64,000 nt of DNA from Lachnospiraceae bacterium (GTDB lineage Bacteria; Bacillota; Clostridia; Lachnospirales; Lachnospiraceae): contig JAJQHQ010000025.1 in assembly GCA_021199655.1 (NCBI GenBank), positions 36,798-100,797 of the forward strand. The letters are read 5' to 3'. Each line of letters opens with the position of its first letter. The first letter of the stretch is position 1. Shown here piece by piece: positions 33,357 through 41,155 of the stretch. A program made the position numbers and the translations under genes. Under the pieces are notes generated by a model. The model saw nothing but the letters and a program-made list of their open reading frames with translations, ran no database searches and had not been told where the DNA came from.

Positions 33357-34109
33357 ATGTTTGCAAAAAAACTGACGAAGCAATATGACGGAAAAACAGT
33401 AGTCGATGGCGTCAGCTTTGAGATTCCGAAGCAGGCAGTCATCTCTATGATCGGGCCGAACGGCGCCGGTAAATCGACCGTATTAAATATCCTGTCCCGG
33501 CTGATTGCGCGGGATGGCGGCGAGGTGGATTTTGAAGGGAAAGATATTACGCAGTGGAAAAGTCGCGATCTGGCGAAGCGCCTGGCGATCCTTACTCAGA
33601 CGAATAACATTCAGATGAAGCTGACCGTTCGGGAGCTGGTGACATTTGGGCGTTTTCCTTATTCCGGAAACCATACGACGAAGGAGGATGAGGAAATTAT
33701 CAGCCGGGCGATCGCTTATATGGAACTGGAAGAATTTGAGGATCGGTTTATCGACGAGCTTTCGGGCGGGCAGCGCCAGAGGGCTTATATTGCAATGGTG
33801 ATTGCTCAGGATACGGAGTACATCCTGCTGGATGAACCGACAAATAATCTGGATATTTACCATGCCACCAATATGATGAAAATTGTCCGTCGCCTCTGCG
33901 ATGAGCTTGGGAAGACGGTGATTTTAGTGCTGCACGAAATCAACTATGCGGCATTTTACTCAGACTACATCTGTGCGTTCAAGGACGGGAAAATTGAAAA
34001 ATTCGGTACCGTGAAGGAGGTGATGACAAAGGAGACCCTGGCGCGCATTTATAATGTAGATTTTGAGATTATGGAGATTGAAGGGAAACCGCTGTCGATT
34101 TATTATTGA
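33357..34109 (+). CDS. Iron-chelate-type ABC ATPase
   Basis: A 250-residue ATPase of normal family length: Walker A GPNGAGKST, signature LSGGQRQR, Walker B ILLDEPTNNLD. Start 33357 chosen for AAAGGAG six bases upstream; a longer frame from 33240 has no ribosome site. It powers the two FecCD permeases before it. The binding-protein gene follows after 72 bases. Confidence 0.92.
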   Translation: MFAKKLTKQYDGKTVVDGVSFEIPKQAVISMIGPNGAGKSTVLNILSRLIARDGGEVDFEGKDITQWKSRDLAKRLAILTQTNNIQMKLTVRELVTFGRFPYSGNHTTKEDEEIISRAIAYMELEEFEDRFIDELSGGQRQRAYIAMVIAQDTEYILLDEPTNNLDIYHATNMMKIVRRLCDELGKTVILVLHEINYAAFYSDYICAFKDGKIEKFGTVKEVMTKETLARIYNVDFEIMEIEGKPLSIYY

Positions 34110-34181
34110 AAAAGCAGGAAAGGTTTCCTGGTTACACATCATTCTATTGTTTCAGTACTTTCAAAAAAGGAGATTATGTAA

Positions 34182-35060
34182 ATGAAAAGACTTATTTTCG
34201 CTGCGCTTGTCGCGGCAATGACAATCAGTGCAACCTGCTGTGCGGAAGAAACGGAAACGACCACCATCACTGCATTGAACGCGGATGGCGAAGAGGCAGA
34301 GGTGGAGGTTCCGTATGATCCGGAACGTATCGCGATCCTGGATCTGGCTTCCCTGGACATTCTGGATAACCTTGGCCTGGGCGACCGGGTGGTGGGCACC
34401 GCCAGCACTTCGATTGACTACCTCTCTTCCTACTCGGAGGATGAAAATATTCTGAACCTTGGCAATATCAAAGAGGCGGATCTGGAAGCAGTCATGGAAT
34501 GTGAGCCGGATATTATTTTTATCGGCGGCCGTCTGAGCTCGATTTATGACGACCTGAGCGAGATCGCGCCGGTCGTGTATCTGGCGACGGACAGTGAGAT
34601 CGGCCTGGTGGAGAGCGTTCGTAAGAATGCGATGACCATCGCTTCCATCTTTGGACTCGAAGACCAGATTGATGAAAAAATGGCAGCCTTTGACGACCGG
34701 ATCGCAGCGCTCCAGGAAGCAGCGGCGGGCAAGACAGCTCTTGTCGGTATGTGCACCAGCGGCAGCTTCAATCTGCTTGGAAACGATGGCCGCTGCTCCA
34801 TCATTGGCGTGGAGATCGGTTTTGAGAATTTAACTGCGGCGGACTCGACCTCCACACATGGCAATGAGTCTTCGTTTGAGACCGTTCTCGAACAGAATCC
34901 GGATTATATTTTTGTGATGGACCGCGACGCGGCGATTCAGACAGAGGGTGCGCAGCTGGCGCAGGAGATCATGGAAAATGAGTTGGTGATGCAGACGGAC
35001 GCATACCAGAATGGCAATATCGTGTATCTGGAGCATCCGGCTGTGTGGTACACCGCATAA
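34182..35060 (+). CDS. Chelate-binding protein with premature stop
   Basis: A 292-residue exported type III binding protein (FatB/CeuE type): signal peptide (about 1-21, ends CCA/EE; cysteines 19-20 do not form a good lipobox), then two lobes with PERIAILD near 45, EPDIIFIG near 110 and NPDYIFVMD near 242. The reading frame stops at TAA 35058-35060 in HPAVWYTA, yet stays open for 21 more codons that read GGITALDTMLADLE..., just what such proteins have at their C terminus, ending at TAA 35124-35126. A single G to T change (GAA to TAA) would explain it. The last helix of the C lobe would be lost; the protein might still fold. A sequencing error is the alternative. Confidence 0.8.
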   Translation: MKRLIFAALVAAMTISATCCAEETETTTITALNADGEEAEVEVPYDPERIAILDLASLDILDNLGLGDRVVGTASTSIDYLSSYSEDENILNLGNIKEADLEAVMECEPDIIFIGGRLSSIYDDLSEIAPVVYLATDSEIGLVESVRKNAMTIASIFGLEDQIDEKMAAFDDRIAALQEAAAGKTALVGMCTSGSFNLLGNDGRCSIIGVEIGFENLTAADSTSTHGNESSFETVLEQNPDYIFVMDRDAAIQTEGAQLAQEIMENELVMQTDAYQNGNIVYLEHPAVWYTA

Positions 35061-35162
35061 GGCGGGATTACCGCACTTGATACGATGCTTGCGGATCTGG
35101 AAAGCGCACTGCTCGCGGAGGAATAATGGTATAACAGCGTTTTGGTGCAGAGAAGATAGATG

Positions 35163-35206
35163 ACCTGCAGCTCTTGTTCTGACAGAAGAGGAGCTGCGGG
35201 CTTTTT
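35163..35206 (+). terminator. Terminator of the importer operon
   Basis: Stem GCAGCTC/GAGCTGC (with flanking CCT/GGG) and a run of seven T. It is followed by a further imperfect inverted repeat (about 35211-35246). Confidence 0.8.
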
Positions 35207-35262
35207 TTGTCCAATAGGAAAGTTCTCCGAACTTCCCTATCGGACAAAAACCCTCCGGGAGG

Positions 35263-35376
35263 ATGCGCATACCGCGCTAGAAGAAACTGTCTGCTTACGC
35301 AGACGCGCGGCAGCGCGAGAATCCCGCAAGGCGGGATTCTATTTTACTTGACAAATAGATAATTAATGAATATGAT
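35263..35376 (+). repeat. TGCGCA-hairpin-promoter cassette, copy C3
   Basis: TGCGCA (35264-35269), hairpin GTCTGC-TTAC-GCAGAC (35289-35304), hairpin AGAATCCCGC-AAG-GCGGGATTCT (35318-35340), then a consensus promoter TTGACA (35348-35353), spacer 17, TATGAT (35371-35376). It follows a terminator and drives the nitrogenase-like genes. Confidence 0.75.
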
Positions 35377-35466
35377 TAACTCATGTGAATTAAATAATTG
35401 ATATTGGCTTTCTATAATCATCATATGATTCGAGCGACAAAAGGGTATGATACCGAGGAGAAATGA

Positions 35467-35886
35467 ATGAACAGGGAAAAGAATAGAAACATGGATGAGG
35501 GGTGTATGCCTCACCGCGGAGGAAAAGGAGACCATTTACTTGAGGAACTGGCGGAGAAGGGAATGCTGCTTTTTGTGGGTTCCGTGAATTGCCTGCGCCA
35601 TAAGCCATATCGGAGAATTGGGGCACTGATGCGTGAGGGACGGGCGGCGCTGCTTTGTCCGTCGATGAGCGATTTTTCCAGCGGGCGCTATTTGAATCAG
35701 ATCGTTGAGGCACTCGCAGAGCTTTCCAGGGAACATGGGGAGAAGCGGTTTGTCATTGCCTGCGGCTGCCAGTGGGTCATTCTCTCAACAGACAGTGAGC
35801 TGCTGAAGGAGCGGGTAAAACGGGAATATGACATTGACCTTACTGTATTTGAGGACGCACATCTGGAGTTTGGAGATCATGAATAG
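35467..35886 (+). CDS. Nitrogenase component-1-like half-domain protein
   Basis: A 139-residue protein that looks like only the first Rossmann-type domain of a nitrogenase/BchN-type component 1. Matches by eye: GSVNC (Cys42) at the place of the HGxxGC loop, the SMSDFSSGRYLNQIVEAL stretch at the place of the T/S-E-x-D-x-x-x-GG region, and ACGCQWVILSTD (Cys99, Cys101) at the place of the C-x-x-x-(I/L)-x-(G)DD loop. Cys13 and Cys64 are further candidates. Three cysteines spaced like this hold the cluster in BchN-type subunits. Usual component-1 proteins have 400-520 residues. The gene has its own promoter and precedes a larger component-1-like gene and nifH-like gene. Confidence 0.6.
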   Translation: MNREKNRNMDEGCMPHRGGKGDHLLEELAEKGMLLFVGSVNCLRHKPYRRIGALMREGRAALLCPSMSDFSSGRYLNQIVEALAELSREHGEKRFVIACGCQWVILSTDSELLKERVKREYDIDLTVFEDAHLEFGDHE

Positions 35887-35979
35887 CAGCGTGTTTTGGG
35901 AAAACGAGACGCAGATTTGCGGCCGGTTTGGTTTAACAGACGGATTCGATGAAACAAAAGAAAAGGAGACATTGATTAT

Positions 35980-37326
35980 ATGAAGCGATTGTGGAAAGTG
36001 CTGCCGCCCTGCCTTTCGGATCTGATGGGATTTGAGGCAGTCGTGAATGAGACAGAAGGAATGGGACTGATCGATGATTCGAGCACCTATAAGCCGCTTA
36101 TGTTTGGGCGCGGCGGGCATGGCCGGCCGGAAGTGGAAGGCCACCATGGACATGGAGGCGGTCGGGGCGTCTTTGGAAGGCTGATGCCTGGAATGCGCGT
36201 CCTCAATTCAGACATCCGCAATGAGGATATTATTACGGGTACGGAAAAGAAGGTGATGCTTGCGTTTGATAAGGGTGTGAAGCAGCTTTCCCCGAATTTT
36301 GTCCTGCTTGCTTATGGACCGTCAGCGTCTATGATTGGGTCAGATCTGGAATACGCGGCAGAGAAGATTACGGAAGGTTCTGCCTTCGTGCGGCGAACCT
36401 CCATGGACGAACCGGCCAGCCTCCGAACGGAGAGAGGTGGCGCTTCTGTGCAGAGCGGTCTTCCCGCGGCGTCGGTGAAGATTGACGGTGAAAAGGATTA
36501 TCTGTATGGGATCAGCTGCACGCTGGAAGCAATGGGACGTCTTTTGCTGACACCGCGTCCGACGATTCCCGGCTCCCTGAATATTCTTGGCGCCAATACG
36601 ATTGACTGGGCAAAGGAATCGTTTGCCGATCTGGAGGCGCTTTTGAAGCAGGAAGGAGTTCAGATTCTCTCCCGATGGGGCTGGAAGGAGACGACGGAAA
36701 ATCTGAAGCTGGCGTCTGCCGCGGCGCTGAACCTGGTAGTAAACGAATCCGGTCTGCGACTGGCCAGGTATATGGAGAGCGAATATGGGATCCCCTATCT
36801 GGCAGGAGCACCGTTCGGTGCGGACTTTGCGGTGACACTGAAGATCAGGTTAAAAGAAGCCGTCCCAGTGACTGACACGGAACATTCGGGAGAGAAACAA
36901 AGGATAGATGTCGGTTTGTCTGAGTCAGCCGCGAGCCCGAATGAAGATCAGAGAAAAGAAAATAATGTGGATACAGAGCCGGAGATTCTGATCGTTGGGG
37001 AGCAGTTTACGGCCAATGCGATTCGCCGTGAATTACTTCGCCGCGGAAAAACAAAGATCCGGGTGCTCAGTTTTTATGATATGGACAGGTCCTATATGGA
37101 GACTGGCGATCAGAAGCTGATCGGAGAGGATGACTTTATCAGGCAGGCCAATGCAGAGTCTGTCCGCATCATATGTGCCGATGGCGACCTGCGGCCGCTG
37201 GTGAAAAAAGAAGTGCGTTGGGTGCAGCTCCCCAATACGGGCAGTATGTTTCCGGCAGAACCAATGGAAGCGTTCAACATGACGGGCGGTGCACTGGATG
37301 CCTGGCTGGACCGGGAAGGACTGTAA
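35980..37326 (+). CDS. Divergent nitrogenase-like component 1 (NifD/K family)
   Basis: A 448-residue protein with the general plan of oxidoreductase/nitrogenase component 1: LPPC (Cys11), NSDIRNEDIITGTEKK near 79-94, a segment LAYGPSASMIGSD near 111-123 where a cysteine is normally found (here absent), and later Rossmann parts (about 195-300 and 335-445). The usual HGxxGC loop is replaced by a Gly/His-rich stretch at 43-63 (H47, H55, H56, H58). So of the P-cluster ligands only Cys11 seems kept. I infer that it pairs with the 139-residue protein before it and receives electrons from the NifH-like protein after it. Not a nitrogenase for N2: cofactor-binding His/Cys context is not present. Confidence 0.7.
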   Translation: MKRLWKVLPPCLSDLMGFEAVVNETEGMGLIDDSSTYKPLMFGRGGHGRPEVEGHHGHGGGRGVFGRLMPGMRVLNSDIRNEDIITGTEKKVMLAFDKGVKQLSPNFVLLAYGPSASMIGSDLEYAAEKITEGSAFVRRTSMDEPASLRTERGGASVQSGLPAASVKIDGEKDYLYGISCTLEAMGRLLLTPRPTIPGSLNILGANTIDWAKESFADLEALLKQEGVQILSRWGWKETTENLKLASAAALNLVVNESGLRLARYMESEYGIPYLAGAPFGADFAVTLKIRLKEAVPVTDTEHSGEKQRIDVGLSESAASPNEDQRKENNVDTEPEILIVGEQFTANAIRRELLRRGKTKIRVLSFYDMDRSYMETGDQKLIGEDDFIRQANAESVRIICADGDLRPLVKKEVRWVQLPNTGSMFPAEPMEAFNMTGGALDAWLDREGL

Positions 37327-37363
37327 ACTTCTGGCATCATTCAAGAATTCGGAAGGTCTGTAA

Positions 37364-38227
<864 letters not shown>

Positions 38228-38340
38228 CCGAAATTGCTCGAAAAGTGTCAGGGGAGCGAACAAAGAGTAATGGAAAAGTGACCCAAAGCGACTGGGGAAT
38301 AACCGGAAAGCGTGATGACAAAAGGCAGAAGGAGAGACAG

Positions 38341-38760
38341 ATGGACAGAGAACAGCTGATTGAAGAAGTTACGAATGCAATCTGGAAAATGCGCGTGAGC
38401 CGGAAAAGAAAGCGCTCCGGAGAATCCGATTCCGGGCGGGGGATGGTCCTCAATTATCTGTACGAGCACCAGGGGCAGGCTTCCCCTGGGGATTTGCGCG
38501 ATTATATGCATGTCACTACCCCGCGCGTAACGGCGGTACTAAATGAACTGGAAGAAGACGGGCTCATCGTCAGAGAGACGGCGGCGTGCGACCGCAGGCG
38601 TGTGAGCGTGAAGCTGACCGACCTGGGAAGGGAGCGTGTGGAGCAGCGGCGAAAGAAAAAACGGGAAGAGACCGCCCGGCTCATAGACCTTCTGGGAACA
38701 GAAGACGCAGAGGCCCTGCTGCGGATCTGCCGTGTGGTAGAAAAACTCGGGGATAATTGA
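38341..38760 (+). CDS. MarR-family regulator 1
   Basis: A 139-residue winged-helix protein: helix-turn-helix about 45-75 (SPGDLRDYMHVTTPRVTAVLNELEEDGLI), wing with DRRRVSVKLT. Start 38341 is preceded by AAGGAG; a longer frame begins at an ATGA overlap with the nifH-like stop (38224) and is less likely but possible. It follows the nitrogenase-like genes by about 110 bases, so it may control them or the MATE operon. A 39-base piece of its 3' end is found again at 63632-63670. Confidence 0.82.
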   Translation: MDREQLIEEVTNAIWKMRVSRKRKRSGESDSGRGMVLNYLYEHQGQASPGDLRDYMHVTTPRVTAVLNELEEDGLIVRETAACDRRRVSVKLTDLGRERVEQRRKKKREETARLIDLLGTEDAEALLRICRVVEKLGDN

Positions 38761-38770
38761 AAATTGCCAG

Positions 38771-38831
38771 TTGACAAACAGAAATGTGAGCGTATAATAG
38801 TTGGTAAGCAAACGGTTTGCATACAAACCAA
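38771..38831 (+). promoter_or_regulatory. Promoter and MarR-type operator of the MATE operon
   Basis: -35 TTGACA (38771-38776), spacer 16, -10 TATAAT (38793-38798). Right after it is a perfect palindrome GCAAAC-G-GTTTGC (38808-38820), flanked by TTGGT and ACCAA, at the expected place for repression by the MarR protein encoded next. Confidence 0.75.
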
Positions 38832-38936
38832 TTATATGCGAAACCGTACAGGGAATGAAACGTAAACCAAACAAAAATCAAATGGAATTCCAACCGGAAG
38901 GCCATGCGGAATTCCAGACGGGGAAGGAGAGAGGAA

Positions 38937-39371
38937 ATGGACAGCCTGCATGTTCGGATCGCCCTGACGAAAGGACAGTTCAGCAAATACATTTTACGCA
39001 AGGCCAGAGACATCGGATTGCTGCGGGGTCAGCCGCACATTCTGGAGTATCTGGCGACGAATGACGGCTGTTCGCAGACAGAGGTTTGCGAAGCCTGGGA
39101 TCTGGATAAGTCCACGGTTTCCGGCCTGATCGAACGGATGGAACGCGACGGCCTGATCCGTGTCGAACGGGAAGAGGACGACCGGCGGAAGAAGAAGCTG
39201 TTTCTTACATCGAAGGGCACCGAACTGGGAGAAAAAATGGATGTGTATATGAAGCAGCTGGATGAGTTGGCATTCGCGGGAATATCAGAAGAGGAGCAGG
39301 AGCAGTTCATGCGCGTGCTTTCTCGCATTTATCAAAATTTAAAAGGAGTGGAAGAAAATGGGAAAGAGTAA
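38937..39371 (+). CDS. MarR-family regulator 2
   Basis: A 144-residue MarR protein with recognition helix about 50-72 (TEVCEAWDLDKSTVSGLIERMERDGLI) and wing EEDDRRKKKLFLT. It starts after AAGGAG at 38937 and overlaps the MATE gene by 14 bases, so it is coupled to the pump and very likely autoregulates the operon through the palindrome at 38808-38820. Confidence 0.9.
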   Translation: MDSLHVRIALTKGQFSKYILRKARDIGLLRGQPHILEYLATNDGCSQTEVCEAWDLDKSTVSGLIERMERDGLIRVEREEDDRRKKKLFLTSKGTELGEKMDVYMKQLDELAFAGISEEEQEQFMRVLSRIYQNLKGVEENGKE

Positions 39372-40806
39372 AACGAAACAGACAGGACAAAACGCATCCG
39401 CAGGTGCAGGAAAGGATGCGGCTGGCGGACAGAACGTGGGTGGAAATAATGCGCATGGCGCGGGCGGCTCACAGAATAAAATGGCAGTCATGCCGATGAA
39501 TACGCTGCTTTTGACGATGTCTGTACCGTTGATGCTGTCTTTGCTGGTGCAGTCTCTTTATAATATTGTGGACAGCATTTTTGTATCGAGATATTCGGAG
39601 CAGGCGCTGACCGCCACCTCGCTCGTGTATGCGGTGCAGTTCCTGATGATCGCTGTCGGTGTCGGTACCAATGTCGGATTGAATTCTCTGTTGTCCAGGT
39701 ATGTCGGTGCGAAGAAGGAGGAGGATGCCTGCCGGGCGGCTACCACAGGCCTGATTCTGAACATTGCGTCAGCCCTGATTTTCTCTCTGGTCGGGATCTT
39801 TTTCTCAAAGCCGATCGCGTCGCTGATGACCAGTGATCCGGAGCTTCGAGAGCTTTGCATTCAGTACATGCAGGTCTGCGTGATCTTCTGCTATGGTACG
39901 TTTATTCAGACCTACGGACAGCGGCTTTTACAGGCGGTCGGCGACACGATCCTGAGCATGGTTTCATTGATCTCGGGCGCGGTTATCAATATTATCCTGG
40001 ACCCGATTATGATCTTCGGCCTGCTTGGCTGCCCGGAAATGGGCATTCGCGGCGCTGCGATTGCTACTGTTATCGGACAGTGTACAGGTGCGGTGGTGGC
40101 CCTGGTGCTGAATAAGACGAAGAACCCGGTGATCCACGTACATTTCAAAGGTTATCATTTCAACTTGGACGATGTGAAGGCGATTTATCGCGTCGGCATG
40201 CCGACCATCGTTATGCAGGCGATTGGCAGTGTGATGACCTTTGCAGTAAATGCGGTTCTGATGTCTGTTTCTACGACAGCGGTGGCTTTCTTCGGCGTTT
40301 ACTATAAGCTGCAGAACTTCCTGATGATGCCGATGAACGGACTTGGCCAGGCGACGATCCCGATTGTTGGGTTCAACTTTGGTTCCGGTAATAAAGACCG
40401 GATCAGACAGGCGTGGAAATGCGTTGTTCCGGCCGGTATCGTGATGGCGCTGATCGGCACGGTGATTTTCCTGGCGTTCCCGAAGCAGCTGCTTGGCCTC
40501 TTCGCGGCAAGTGAAGAGATGCTCGCGATCGGCGTACCGGCACTGCGGATCATTTCCGTGACCTTTGTCTTTGCCACGATGACCATCATTTTCGGCTACT
40601 TCGGCTCCGGCCTTGGCAATGGCGTGATCAACATGATCGGCGGCGCGATCCGTCAGCTGGTGGTGCTTGTGCCGCTTGTATGGGTGTTCACAAACTTCCT
40701 CGGAATCTCCTATACCTGGTACGCGATGTGGATCTCAGAAGTGCTGGCGTTTATCTACAGTTTCCTGAGCATTCGGAAGGAGACAAAGAAAAAGGCAGGG
40801 TTCTGA
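39358..40806 (+). CDS. MATE-family efflux transporter
   Basis: A 482-residue cation-antiporter of the MATE family with 12 TM helices in two halves. The N-terminal 40 residues are a hydrophilic Gly/Ala/Asn-rich tail, longer than usual. It exports drugs or metabolites and is controlled with the MarR gene it overlaps. A perfect terminator follows. Confidence 0.92.
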   Translation: MGKSKTKQTGQNASAGAGKDAAGGQNVGGNNAHGAGGSQNKMAVMPMNTLLLTMSVPLMLSLLVQSLYNIVDSIFVSRYSEQALTATSLVYAVQFLMIAVGVGTNVGLNSLLSRYVGAKKEEDACRAATTGLILNIASALIFSLVGIFFSKPIASLMTSDPELRELCIQYMQVCVIFCYGTFIQTYGQRLLQAVGDTILSMVSLISGAVINIILDPIMIFGLLGCPEMGIRGAAIATVIGQCTGAVVALVLNKTKNPVIHVHFKGYHFNLDDVKAIYRVGMPTIVMQAIGSVMTFAVNAVLMSVSTTAVAFFGVYYKLQNFLMMPMNGLGQATIPIVGFNFGSGNKDRIRQAWKCVVPAGIVMALIGTVIFLAFPKQLLGLFAASEEMLAIGVPALRIISVTFVFATMTIIFGYFGSGLGNGVINMIGGAIRQLVVLVPLVWVFTNFLGISYTWYAMWISEVLAFIYSFLSIRKETKKKAGF

Positions 40807-40811
40807 TGATG

Positions 40812-40852
40812 AAAAAACCGCTGATTTCTATGATGGAATCAGCGGTTTTTTT
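40812..40852 (+). terminator. Terminator of the MATE operon
   Basis: Stem AAAAAACCGCTGATT / AATCAGCGGTTTTTT with a ten-base loop, a strong intrinsic terminator. Confidence 0.9.
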
Positions 40853-40901
40853 AGTATCTTCTGTGAAATAATCTGTTTGCAGTTTGATTCTGCGGTAAGA
40901 G

Positions 40902-41088
40902 CTGCCTGAGGGCAGTTTTTTTAATGTGCAAAACCCGGCGAGGGCCTATCCCATGGGAAGCGTGGGATGCCACCCGGCGAGGGAGTTTTTCGGCTAAAGC
41001 CGCACCAGGCGATATTTCGTCAATTATTCCAAACGGGAATGACCTCTATGGAAATCGAATTGTACTTTTGCTGTACATTTATTATAAT
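40902..41088 (+). repeat. Terminator-TGTGCA-hairpin-promoter cassette, copy C6
   Basis: Short terminator CTGCC-TGAG-GGCAG plus seven T (40902-40922), TGTGCA (40925-40930), then direct repeats CCCGGCGAGGG (40934-40944 and 40973-40983) flanking a hairpin ATCCCA/TGGGAT, then CGGC-TAAA-GCCG, and a promoter TTGTAC (41060-41065), spacer 17, TATAAT (41083-41088). Same order of parts as C1 and C3, little primary sequence identity. Confidence 0.6.
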
Positions 41089-41155
41089 TTTCATTGAAAA
41101 AACTCCACAATTACTAAAAAATATCACAGGAATGAATGAACGGAGAGGTGAGAAT

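Noticed and set aside
35058-35060. Recoded stop (selenocysteine or pyrrolysine) in the binding protein
   Set aside because: The codon is TAA, which is not used for either, and no stem-loop of the needed kind follows.
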